From UBA4582 sp047630175 (GTDB lineage: Bacteria; Pseudomonadota; Gammaproteobacteria; Pseudomonadales; Azotimanducaceae), in NCBI GenBank assembly GCA_047630175.1, contig JBLHVI010000040.1:1-32190 (forward strand): DNA of 32,190 nucleotides, in the 5' to 3' direction. Numbering within the stretch: the first letter of the stretch is position 1; the number at the start of each line of letters is the position of its first letter. A model generated the notes under the pieces. The model saw only the letters and a list, made by a program, of their open reading frames with translations, did not search any database and was not told the origin of the DNA. The translations under genes and the position numbers were made by a program. Positions 23,551 through 32,086 of the stretch are shown in pieces.

Positions 23551-26442
23551 ATGAAAAATTTTAGAAACAAAGCGCTGGCATTGGGGGTTGTTCTACCTTC
23601 ACTTGCCTTCGGAATCTCAGCAGCAGAGGTCATAGAAGAGGTCGTCGTTACCGGGTCTTTTATTAAAGGCTCGCCTGAAGATGCATCACTACCGATTGAC
23701 GTCATCAGTCGCGGTGACTTGGAGGATTTCGGAAATCCTAGCATCCTCGAAATGGTTCAAAATTTGAGTGTCACCTCTGGCAACATTGGTGAAACCAACC
23801 AGTTTGATTCACGTGGTGGCCAAGGCAACGAGGGCATGACTACCATCAATCTGCGCGGCCTAGGCTCTGCAAGAACGCTTGTACTTTTCAACGGCAAGCG
23901 CCATGTGTCAACCGAATCCAACGGCGTCGATATCAGCGCTATTCCCTCGATTGCCATCGGTAGACTCGAGATACTTAAAGATGGTGCCGCCGCACTTTAC
24001 GGCTCAGACGCCATCGCTGGCGTCGTAAACTTTATCACGCGGGATAACTTCGAAGGCGTCGAATTCCGTGCCTCGCATCAAGACATTGACGGCTCCGACG
24101 GTGACCAATCATTTGGGGCCATATTCGGCAAACGCATTGATAACGTCCACTTCGCCGTGTCGGCCGAGTATGAAACACGTAGTGAACTGGGCATTAAGGA
24201 CCGTGACTGGGCATTACGTCCCTATAGCGAGAATCCACAAGGCGGTTGGTCCGCCATCGGCAATCCCGGCACTTTTTGGCCTACTACAGGCCCTGTATTC
24301 AGCCCTGTTGGCGCGCAAAGAGCTGACCCTAACTGTGCGGACCTAGGTGGTGACGATTCCACCGCATTCTGTAGATTCCAATACACTTTTTTCGATAATC
24401 TGATTGAAGAGACCGAAACCTACAAAGTGTTTGGTGAGGTAAACGTCGACATCAGCGACACAATGACATTTCACGCTGAAGCATTGTATTCAGAGGTTGA
24501 TCTGCCCAGCTGGAAAACCTCACCATCATACCCTCCTCAGTCGCTATTTGGTCCAGACCGCTTTATTGCACCGGACCATCCAGGCCTAGTAGATATGAAG
24601 GCTCAAAATCCGACGTTGTTCCCCGACGTCGTAGATGCTAATGGCGCTGTGCTAGTACCGTCAGCCGCCCAAGGCGCTTTTGGCTTTAGCCGGATGCTTG
24701 GTGTAGAAGGTCGTAACGGCCAAGCTGAAGAAGGCTCGCGAAACACCCAGCAAACACGTTTGGCGGGTGGCTTCAAAGGTGAGTTTAGCACCGGCATCAG
24801 TTATGACATCAGCGTGTCATGGTCCCAGCGTGAGCGCGAAGTTGCTGGCTCCGATATGCTCGTTGAAGGCATGGCATTTGCGATCGACGGCTTAGGTGGA
24901 CCAGGCTGCGACCAAGCTACGGGCACACCAGGCGTTGGCGGTTGCGAATACTACAATCCTTTCTCGAACGCGATTCAAGTATCTGCCGTCAATGGGGCAA
25001 CCAATCCGCAGTATAACCCCGCTGTTGGAAACTCCGACGAGCTGATTAACTGGCTGACAGCTGTACCAGTCTCGGTGGCTACTAACGAACTGTTAGTCTT
25101 CGATGCGATCTTCTCAGGTGAGTCGTCGTGGGAGCTAGGTGGCGGTAACGTTGGTTGGGCTGCTGGTATTCAGACACGGGATGAGAGTTTCGATCTCGAG
25201 CTGAACAGAGTCGCCGACCGCGCTGTTAGCCCATGCGCTTTCAACAATCCGGCTTCTGTCACACTTGGCAATGTTGCGTCACTCGATTGTGGTGCCAATG
25301 GTACTGGACTGACAGCGTTCCTTGCGGCCAACGACGCGCAGTCTACAAGTCGACTGATCTACGGTATGTTTGCTGAATTCGCATTACCTGTGACTGACAC
25401 CTTTGACGTTCAACTGGCTTTCCGCTACGAGGATTATGGCAACGATACGGGTGGCAATACCTTCGACCCTAAAGTAGCATTCAGCTGGGCTGTGACGGAT
25501 TCGTTCAAGGTCAGAGGTTCTGCATCGTCGACTTTCCGTGGACCTCCTGGTAGTTTTCTCACTGGAACCGCCACGTCACTTCAGTTCCTGCCTCCCGCAT
25601 CTGCCTTTAAGGCAGTTGACACTACGGGCAACCCTGATCTGCAAGCTGAGACAGCCGTTACCGTCAACTTCGGTGCGATCTTCCAGACTGAAGCGTTCTA
25701 TGGCTCATTGGACTACTGGTCGTTTGACTTCGAAAACCCATTCCAGTCAGAAAATGCCAACCAGCTGATCGCAGCCTATGGCTCGGGCGGTTTCGATTGT
25801 GCTGACGGCGGTACTGGTGTTGGTAGCGCGGCTTGTGACGAACTAAGACCCCGCTTCACACCGTTAGGCACGCAACCAGCTGGCATAGCGCGTACTCAGA
25901 GATTCATCACAAATGGCGCCGACCTGAAAACCTCAGGCTTGGACTTTGTTGCTAGGTACACCTTCTTTGATGTCGCCAGCGGCGAACTGGAAGTCGGCGG
26001 CGAAGGCACCTACACCCTAGAGTACGAGTCTGACGACTTCCGCACACGTGACGGTCTTTTCCTAGCAACGGGCGGAGACCTACGAGGCCAGCTTAACGAG
26101 CCTACCCCTTTGCTACCTATGCCTGGCATGCAAGGCAATTTGTTCGCTAAGTGGCGTACTGAGGGGCATCGTGTCAACTATGCGATGCGGTATATTACTA
26201 GCTACGAGGACAGCATTCCTGGAATACCCAGCCTTGCTAATATCGACAGCCAGCTGACTCATGACATTCATTATGTCAACAACATGTTTGATCAGTGGAC
26301 CCTATCCTTGTCTATGATCAACATGACCGATGAGGATCCACCCCTTGTCTCTAATGACCTTGGTTATGATGGTTTCACCCACAACCCTTTTGGTCGTATG
26401 ATCAAACTCGGTGTTGTGTTCACGCCAGCGTTTGGTGGTTAG
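23551..26442 (+). CDS. TonB-dependent outer-membrane receptor 2 (paralogue of receptor 1)
   Basis: 963 residues from ATG 23551, which has TGGAGG 9 bases upstream; an in-frame GTG at 23524 would extend into the conserved leader and is rejected. Signal peptide (about 1-24), EEVVVTGSF, plug (LRGLGSARTLVLFNGKRH, ILKDGAAALYGSDAIAGV) and barrel match receptor 1 along the whole length, with many runs of identity such as LPSWKTSPSYPPQSLFGPDR. The eight cysteines in four loop pairs are kept. Loop segments differ (for example FWPTTGPVFSPVG against FPAFGSSFPGQ), so the ligand may differ. Ends FTPAFGG. Most simply the result of a gene duplication that copied the leader as well; expressed from its own promoter and closed by a terminator. 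Confidence 0.92.
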   Translation: MKNFRNKALALGVVLPSLAFGISAAEVIEEVVVTGSFIKGSPEDASLPIDVISRGDLEDFGNPSILEMVQNLSVTSGNIGETNQFDSRGGQGNEGMTTINLRGLGSARTLVLFNGKRHVSTESNGVDISAIPSIAIGRLEILKDGAAALYGSDAIAGVVNFITRDNFEGVEFRASHQDIDGSDGDQSFGAIFGKRIDNVHFAVSAEYETRSELGIKDRDWALRPYSENPQGGWSAIGNPGTFWPTTGPVFSPVGAQRADPNCADLGGDDSTAFCRFQYTFFDNLIEETETYKVFGEVNVDISDTMTFHAEALYSEVDLPSWKTSPSYPPQSLFGPDRFIAPDHPGLVDMKAQNPTLFPDVVDANGAVLVPSAAQGAFGFSRMLGVEGRNGQAEEGSRNTQQTRLAGGFKGEFSTGISYDISVSWSQREREVAGSDMLVEGMAFAIDGLGGPGCDQATGTPGVGGCEYYNPFSNAIQVSAVNGATNPQYNPAVGNSDELINWLTAVPVSVATNELLVFDAIFSGESSWELGGGNVGWAAGIQTRDESFDLELNRVADRAVSPCAFNNPASVTLGNVASLDCGANGTGLTAFLAANDAQSTSRLIYGMFAEFALPVTDTFDVQLAFRYEDYGNDTGGNTFDPKVAFSWAVTDSFKVRGSASSTFRGPPGSFLTGTATSLQFLPPASAFKAVDTTGNPDLQAETAVTVNFGAIFQTEAFYGSLDYWSFDFENPFQSENANQLIAAYGSGGFDCADGGTGVGSAACDELRPRFTPLGTQPAGIARTQRFITNGADLKTSGLDFVARYTFFDVASGELEVGGEGTYTLEYESDDFRTRDGLFLATGGDLRGQLNEPTPLLPMPGMQGNLFAKWRTEGHRVNYAMRYITSYEDSIPGIPSLANIDSQLTHDIHYVNNMFDQWTLSLSMINMTDEDPPLVSNDLGYDGFTHNPFGRMIKLGVVFTPAFGG

Positions 26443-26462
26443 ACTGACCCTACGTCAGAAGT

Positions 26463-26498
26463 AAAAAAAGGCTAGTCCGTAAGGGCTGGTCTTTTTTT
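26463..26498 (+). terminator. Rho-independent terminator after receptor 2
   Basis: AAAAAAAGGCTAGTCC (26463-26478), loop GTAA, GGGCTGGTCTTTTTTT (26483-26498). All 16 positions pair if G-T wobbles are allowed. Confidence 0.92.
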
Positions 26499-26900
26499 TA
26501 CGCCGGATTTCAACACGTGCTTCTCGCACTAATTGAGTGCGGGGAATCCCTCGCTAGCTCACGAACACAAAAATCCCGTCACACCTCAGCAAACCATTCA
26601 CTAGAAAAATATGTGCAGTGCAGAACATAATAAGGGCGAATGGTTAGCAAAATATTCAATGTCAAGATCTCGACATTCATAAAATACTCTGTATTATCGT
26701 CTCCGAATGGGAAGACACCAAAACCAATAAAAAAATCAGTCGCGAGGGATCGACAACCCACCGTTGCCTACTCGCCCGTTTACAAAGATGATAAGAAACA
26801 GAGAGATACGTTATTCGTCCACCGAATGCGTTCTGAATAAAAACCTGGAGATTCATCACACTTAATCAAACTGCCTCATTTCGGTGCGAGGTGATTCTGT
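26499..26900. other. 402-base region upstream of receptor 3: promoter and leader
   Basis: No supported gene. A CGCACT/AGTGCG hairpin lies at 26525-26541. The promoter is at 26670-26697. The leader of about 195 bases lacks the conserved sequence of the other two leaders. Near the start codon AATCA...CCTC (26867-26879) can pair with GAGG-TGATT (26888-26896), which would cover the ribosome site of the GTG start. Confidence 0.5.
26670..26697 (+). promoter_or_regulatory. Promoter of TonB receptor 3
   Basis: TCGACA (26670-26675), 16 bases, TATTAT (26692-26697, 5/6). The best -10 of the three receptor promoters. AATGTC/GACATT (6-bp inverted repeat, 26658-26663 and 26672-26677) overlaps the -35 box. 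Confidence 0.55.
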
Positions 26901-29546
26901 GTGAAAGTCACCAAAAGGAGATTCACATTGGGAAACTTTAGAATGAAAACACTCGCCGCGCTGATGTTGCCGGCACTGGCCTTACCTGCGTTCGCCGCAG
27001 ACAAGGCGATAGAGGAGGTCGTTGTCACGGGTTCTTATATCAAATCAAGCCCCACAGATGGCGCATCGCCGATTCAGGTCGTTGGACGAGACAATATCAA
27101 TGAAATGGCCGCTGTAACAATCGCTGATATCACACGTAACCTGGCCATTAACTCCGGCTCAGAGAACGTCCCCGATTCGTTCAATGCTGGCGCGACACAA
27201 GGCACCAGTAACGTCAACCTTCGCGGCCTTGGCCTCGGCTCAACCTTGGTATTGGTTAACGGTCGCCGTAATACCATAGCCGCTGCCACAGCCAACGACG
27301 GCTCCGCCTTTGTTGACACGTCTATGATCCCTGCCATTGCTTTACAACGTGTAGAAGTTCTGAAAGAAGGCGCAGCGTCTATCTACGGCTCAGATGCCGT
27401 CGCTGGCGTGGTCAACTTTATCACTCGCAAAGATTTTGAAGGCACTGAAGTCGGCGTCTTCCACCAGGCTACGACGAGCGACAGCCAAGACGACACGCAA
27501 CTCAGCATCATCCACGGTTGGGCTAACGACAGCACCAACATTGTGGTTTCGGCCGAATACCTCGATCGCAATCCACTGAGTTCGGCTACACGCCCGCAAC
27601 TGAGTGAGTTCGCTATTTCGGGGCTGGGCAATTCCTTTTTGTTGTTTGGGCCCTCAACTGTCGCCAACGGACCTTACGCCGGCACCTATAATGCGTTCGA
27701 AAACGTACCTGATGCGGCATGTACTGACAATCCGTTGGGTGTCATTCTCCCACAGGGAAGCGGCGAGCGCTGTGGATTCAAGTACGGACCACGTTTCAAT
27801 ATCGTGAATCAGGAAGAACGTACTCAGCTGTACGGTAACGTACAACACAACTTTGATAACGGCATGACCGGCAATATCGAAATGATGTGGGGCAATGTCA
27901 AGGTTCTTGACAACCCGCAATCACCTAGCTATCCAGCCTTGTCTTACCTTGATGCATCACGAGCCATTGGCCCAAATGAAGCAGGTAATCCGTTTGGCGT
28001 ACCCGCACTGTGGCTAGGCCGTCCTTTGGGTGCATCTTTTCCATCACCTTTCGCACCGCGTGACAACGAGCATTTTCGATTCTCTGCGGAACTTGATGGC
28101 GAAATCGGTGACTACCATTTCAACACTGCACTAACGCGAAGTGTTTACGATGGGTATGCTGAGCAACCAGACACGCAGACCTCACGCTTTGATGATGCGA
28201 TTGCCGGAGTCGGTGGACCTAACGGCGATGAAAGCTGGAACTTATTTGATCCTGCAGCGAACAGCCAAGCGCTCATCGACTTTGTTTCTGCACTACAAAT
28301 CACCGCAACAGAAACTGAATTGACGACCTTCGATCTGGTTTTTGACGGTTCATTGGGCGAAGTTAATTTTGCAGCGGGCATGCAGATTCGTGATGAGGGG
28401 CTTGTTGTCAATCGCAATGACCTAAGCACGGTGGAGTTTGACGCGGCAGGTAACCTGACGCAGGCTGCCGATCTCATCTTCTTGGGTGGTGGTGTCAACG
28501 TTGACGAGGCACGCACAGCCTGGGCTGTCTTCACTGAATTCCAGTGGGACGCGACGGATGATCTCGAGTTTCGTCTCGCCGGTCGTTACGAAGACCTAGA
28601 CACGGCATCAACGTTTGACCCGAAGCTCTCTGCTCGATATCAAGTGACGGACGGACTCGTACTGCGAGGTTCAGCGAGTACTTCATTCAGGCAAGCGTCT
28701 TTGCATCAGTTATACAATAGTGTTGTGTCACTTCAGGGCATTCAAGACTTTGACCAAACCACTGGCGCTGCAGTAGGCGGCACCGCGTTTATCCGTATCG
28801 CGCAGAATGCCAACGAAAACCTTCAGCCAGAAGAAGCAACCAACGTCAACTTAGGCGTGATTTGGGATCCCACTGAAAGCCTACACATCACCGCAGATTA
28901 TTGGAGTGTGGATTACACAAACGTTATCACCATCGAAAACGCGCAGGGAAAAGTCGTTGACGATCCCTCACAATCAGATGTTAAACGCGCGAGTGATGGC
29001 ACCTTAATTGGTGTAACGACTAACTATATCAATGCTGCGCAGGTTGATACTGATGGTCTTGATTTCGCTGTGGATTACTTCTTTCCCGCTACCGACTTTG
29101 GTGACATGGGTATCAGCTTCACGGCCATGCATATGCTGAGCTACGAGATCCCACTCAATGGTGTGGCGACAGATGTTGTTGGTTTATTCAACCACGACAA
29201 CTTTGCTCGCTCTTTGCCGGAAACTCAGGCTAATACGACGTTCCGCTGGTCTAAGGGCGCTCACAAAGCATCTGTGATCTCACGGTATATCGCAAGCTAC
29301 GCCAACACGCGTCCTAACCCACCTGCTGGCTTAGACAACAACGTCGATAGCTTCATGACGTTTGATGTGCAGTACGGTTACGAGCTTGAAATTTCTGACG
29401 TCGCTGCCACCATCACGGTAGGTATGTTGAACGCGACTGACGAAGAGCCACCACGCGTTTGGGACGCAGCGAACTTCAGCTTCGACCCACGCCAGCATGA
29501 CTCACGCGGTCGCATGGCCTACGTGGGCCTCAAAGTCGGCTTCTAA
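26901..29546 (+). CDS. TonB-dependent outer-membrane receptor 3
   Basis: 881 residues if begun at GTG 26901, which has GAGGTGA 6 bases upstream. A TTG at 26928 has an equally good AAGGAG 7 bases upstream and gives a shorter signal peptide; ATG 26943 is a third choice. Signal peptide ends near PAFAA. Then EEVVVTGSY, the plug (NLRGLGLGSTLVLVNGRRN, VEVLKEGAASIYGSDAVAGV) and a full barrel ending in a classical MAYVGLKVGF. It is clearly related to receptors 1 and 2 but diverged: shorter, with only one cysteine pair (AC...RC), so different loops and probably a different ligand. Own promoter and strong terminator. Substrate unknown. Confidence 0.9.
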   Translation: MKVTKRRFTLGNFRMKTLAALMLPALALPAFAADKAIEEVVVTGSYIKSSPTDGASPIQVVGRDNINEMAAVTIADITRNLAINSGSENVPDSFNAGATQGTSNVNLRGLGLGSTLVLVNGRRNTIAAATANDGSAFVDTSMIPAIALQRVEVLKEGAASIYGSDAVAGVVNFITRKDFEGTEVGVFHQATTSDSQDDTQLSIIHGWANDSTNIVVSAEYLDRNPLSSATRPQLSEFAISGLGNSFLLFGPSTVANGPYAGTYNAFENVPDAACTDNPLGVILPQGSGERCGFKYGPRFNIVNQEERTQLYGNVQHNFDNGMTGNIEMMWGNVKVLDNPQSPSYPALSYLDASRAIGPNEAGNPFGVPALWLGRPLGASFPSPFAPRDNEHFRFSAELDGEIGDYHFNTALTRSVYDGYAEQPDTQTSRFDDAIAGVGGPNGDESWNLFDPAANSQALIDFVSALQITATETELTTFDLVFDGSLGEVNFAAGMQIRDEGLVVNRNDLSTVEFDAAGNLTQAADLIFLGGGVNVDEARTAWAVFTEFQWDATDDLEFRLAGRYEDLDTASTFDPKLSARYQVTDGLVLRGSASTSFRQASLHQLYNSVVSLQGIQDFDQTTGAAVGGTAFIRIAQNANENLQPEEATNVNLGVIWDPTESLHITADYWSVDYTNVITIENAQGKVVDDPSQSDVKRASDGTLIGVTTNYINAAQVDTDGLDFAVDYFFPATDFGDMGISFTAMHMLSYEIPLNGVATDVVGLFNHDNFARSLPETQANTTFRWSKGAHKASVISRYIASYANTRPNPPAGLDNNVDSFMTFDVQYGYELEISDVAATITVGMLNATDEEPPRVWDAANFSFDPRQHDSRGRMAYVGLKVGF

Positions 29547-29558
29547 AAGCTGATCGAA

Positions 29559-29624
29559 TGCTGGCATGTAACCATGCCAGCAGCAAAAAAGTCAGTGTGA
29601 GGTAACTCGCACTGACTTTTTTTT
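29559..29624 (+). terminator. Tandem hairpins: stem-loop plus Rho-independent terminator
   Basis: First hairpin: TGCTGGCATG (29559-29568), loop TAAC, CATGCCAGCA (29573-29582), perfect 10 bp, no T tract. Second: AAAAAAGTCAGTGTGAG from 29585, loop GTAA, complementary arm ending in eight T (to 29624), 17 bp with one wobble. The A run before the second stem may let it work for the convergent YHS gene too. Confidence 0.92.
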
Positions 29625-29663
29625 CGCCTAAATTTCTATCAAAAAACGTAAAGACCCCGGATT

Positions 29664-30137
29664 TTAGTCGGTCAAACTCGGCCAGTTTTCATCCGCAGCG
29701 TCTATATTGTCAGCAGTATTTTGCGCCCACTTTTGTTTAATCTCGCTGTTGTAATTAAGATAGAGCTTGTTGTCGACAACCTTCCACTGCTCAGGATCTG
29801 CTTTAGCGGTGTAACCTTGGCTGACCGCCCAGGCGCAATAACCACCGTACTGAGGCGCATAGCGCGACGGCGCCGCGTCAAAGATCGCCTTATTTTCTGC
29901 TGATACAAATCGGAATTCAGCGTCCATGTATTCAGACGTGTGTTGTTTGGACCCTTCAACTGGACTCCCTTGGGTAAAATACGCAACGGTATCAAAACCG
30001 CTTACAGCAACATCACTGAACAAGCCAGTGGATATAGGATCGACCGCTAGCGCTTGGACGCTGACACTGAGACTAAGCAAGGCAATTGCCGTTGCCGTTG
30101 CCGCTAAACGTTTGAATCGCCCGCTTGAACTTCGCAT
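29664..30137 (-). CDS. Secreted YHS-domain protein
   Basis: 157 residues. Signal peptide with basic n-region (RFKRLAA) and likely cleavage after ALA (31). The YHS domain spans about 41-110: SGFDTVAYFTQGSPVEG, FRFVSAENKAIFDAAPSRYAPQYGGYCAWAVSQG, with a single cysteine C101. YHS domains are small, metal-associated modules of uncertain function; this exported form is common in proteobacteria. CAGGAAA lies about 7 bases before the ATG. It follows, with a 63-base gap on the same strand, the Cys/His membrane protein and the Rieske fusion, so it may belong to that electron-transfer operon. Confidence 0.88.
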   Translation of the reverse strand: MRSSSGRFKRLAATATAIALLSLSVSVQALAVDPISTGLFSDVAVSGFDTVAYFTQGSPVEGSKQHTSEYMDAEFRFVSAENKAIFDAAPSRYAPQYGGYCAWAVSQGYTAKADPEQWKVVDNKLYLNYNSEIKQKWAQNTADNIDAADENWPSLTD

Positions 30138-30200
30138 AAGTATTTCCTGAGGTGAAAATGAGAAAGTAATAGGTCAGAGTGAACCCCTGACCTTGTGATT

Positions 30201-31034
30201 TCAGGTCGCTGCTATCGGACCAGGCATGACGCCGCAAAATGCTGGAACCGCGGGGTCGACGGCAAGTGAGTCACCATAGCTTGTCAGCAATGTACCGGTT
30301 AGCGGTTCAACGCCGCGACCAGTACTAGGCAGACGTATGTACATTAGGTCACCGCGGCGCTCAAACTCGCCTGTCAGCTTCACAGGTATCGCAACTTGAC
30401 CTGCAAGTTGTCGGGCTGCGCTGCTGCCGTCGCCATTGATGATGACATATCCATAACGTCCTTCTTCCGTGTTCACAACCAGCATCGGCGGCATACCGCC
30501 CAACAAACACAGCGAGGCGCAACTGCGGTGAACCTTACCGGCACCCGGCTTCATCACACCGAGAAAACATTTGGAATCAACTATTTCACCCAGCAGACTA
30601 TCAACCCCCAGGGCCTGAGCTTCAGGTATGGTCACGACAACGGCCTCAGGCGCAGCGACAACAGCGCCTAACGCAGGAATCTCTAGCATTTGCCAGCTAC
30701 CCCGACGCACATCGAAGCCGGTGACAGTCACCATCTGACCGGCAAACGGTGCCGCAGCGTCAGTCGCTCCGCGTTTGCCTTGAATTACCAGCAGCACTGA
30801 CTCACCGTCTACCGTGTGCACAATCGGATATGGATCTACGCTCAGCCGTCCGGTAACCGCACTCGTTTTCGCCACCTGCCAACTACCCTCGCCGGCTGGC
30901 TGCTGATTGCTCGCCAGGCCTAGGGCAATGCCGATGCTTAAGACGATAAGCACTGGTATCGCAATAAGATATCCGCGGCGTAGGCCACGCGGAAACGGCA
31001 GGTATCCGACGTAAAAATTGTCTTCCTTGCTCAT
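30201..31034 (-). CDS. Membrane-anchored protein with conserved Cys/His motif, function unknown
   Basis: 277 residues. One N-terminal transmembrane helix (about 23-42) with the positive side GLRRG before it, so the bulk is expected in the periplasm. The central part is beta-rich. A striking motif at 151-182 reads IVDSKCFLGVMKPG, then GKVHRSCASLC and LLGGMPP, giving C156, H169, C172, C176; C267 lies near the end. This looks like a metal or redox site, but I do not recognise a named family. Its ATG overlaps the Rieske fusion stop (ATGA, 31031-31034), so the two are translationally coupled and probably work together in one membrane redox complex. Confidence 0.8.
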   Translation of the reverse strand: MSKEDNFYVGYLPFPRGLRRGYLIAIPVLIVLSIGIALGLASNQQPAGEGSWQVAKTSAVTGRLSVDPYPIVHTVDGESVLLVIQGKRGATDAAAPFAGQMVTVTGFDVRRGSWQMLEIPALGAVVAAPEAVVVTIPEAQALGVDSLLGEIVDSKCFLGVMKPGAGKVHRSCASLCLLGGMPPMLVVNTEEGRYGYVIINGDGSSAARQLAGQVAIPVKLTGEFERRGDLMYIRLPSTGRGVEPLTGTLLTSYGDSLAVDPAVPAFCGVMPGPIAAT

Positions 31035-32086
31035 CGAATACCTCCTATTACTGCGATTTCACGCGATGTGCCGTCCGGCAATGGTGTTGGATCTAGTAAA
31101 ATCCGATCGCCGTCTAATTTGACTCGATAGGTTGGAATTTTCTCGGTAAATGGCGCGGGCGCAGCGCCATCTTCTGGGCGATATTGGTAGCCGTGCCAAG
31201 GGCAGGTAATACAGCCATCGATTACCCGCCCTTCACCCAAGGGGCCTAACTGGTGCTTGCAGGCGTTACCAACGGCAGCGATCCGCGACTCGTCATAGCG
31301 AAAAATCGCTATTCGCTCACCGTTTGGTGGGCTGACCACAATACCCCTGTTATTTTCAATATCTTGCCAACAACCGACATCGAGCCACTCTGCGCCTTGT
31401 ACCGAGCTCGCACCATCAACCTGCGTTTCTCGCATGCCCGCCGTTAGGTGCAAACCGCCAACCAGCAAAACACTGGCGGCAACAAACAAGGGGTGAATGC
31501 CTGTATTACTTTCCTGCATAGCGCCTGCAGCCAAATGCAAAACCACCAATCCATACGCGAGGTAAACCAACATATGTAGAGACTTCCATAGCAAGGGGCC
31601 CAGATTCGCGTTCCAGTAGTCATGACTGGTCGCCGCCATTAATAGCAAAATCAACAGAGCAATAAAACCAAAAGGCTGAAAGGGCAAATCAGCGAAGCTA
31701 TTGATGCTGTCAGGCATCGAGAATAATGACACTAGCGGGTTTTCAACACCAAAGCCGTGATACCAGAGTATTGCCAACACACCATGCACTAGCGCAACGA
31801 AAAACATGGACACGCCGAAATGACGGCGATTGTATAGCAGCGGCAAACATACCGGCGCCAACCGACACAATGGGCCGATACATAAGATCAGTGTCAGCAT
31901 GACAAAGGCGCAGGTTGCAAACGCCCGTATCAGCAAAATCATCGGCGACAATGCCGCCTCGCCTGTGAATACGATGAAGCTGACACCCAAGTAGGCTGCA
32001 ATGAAAAACCCGATACCTGTCATTAAACAAATGTCATAGACGCGTTTCTTGGCATTCCACTGCACCGATACATATTGAATGCTCAT
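31031..32086 (-). CDS. Ferric-reductase-like transmembrane/Rieske [2Fe-2S] fusion protein
   Basis: 351 residues from ATG 32086. About six membrane helices (20-215) with histidines placed like heme ligands of ferric-reductase/MsrQ-like cytochromes b (H89, H101, H171, H184), then a C-terminal Rieske domain (about 233-335) with a complete cluster motif: C276-x-H278, 16 residues, C295-x2-H298 (CKH...CPWHGYQY). The last helix and the positive-inside rule do not decide on which side the Rieske domain lies. It is inferred to pass electrons between quinol or heme and the iron-sulfur centre. The frame stays open to an ATG at 32164, but 32086 has AGAGGGG upstream and an ATGA overlap with the preceding gene. 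Confidence 0.87.
   Translation of the reverse strand: MSIQYVSVQWNAKKRVYDICLMTGIGFFIAAYLGVSFIVFTGEAALSPMILLIRAFATCAFVMLTLILCIGPLCRLAPVCLPLLYNRRHFGVSMFFVALVHGVLAILWYHGFGVENPLVSLFSMPDSINSFADLPFQPFGFIALLILLLMAATSHDYWNANLGPLLWKSLHMLVYLAYGLVVLHLAAGAMQESNTGIHPLFVAASVLLVGGLHLTAGMRETQVDGASSVQGAEWLDVGCWQDIENNRGIVVSPPNGERIAIFRYDESRIAAVGNACKHQLGPLGEGRVIDGCITCPWHGYQYRPEDGAAPAPFTEKIPTYRVKLDGDRILLDPTPLPDGTSREIAVIGGIR

Noticed and set aside
19569..29546. Polysaccharide-utilisation or siderophore locus around the receptors
   Set aside because: No glycoside hydrolase, SusD-like, siderophore or TonB/ExbB/ExbD gene is present in the window, so no substrate class is supported.
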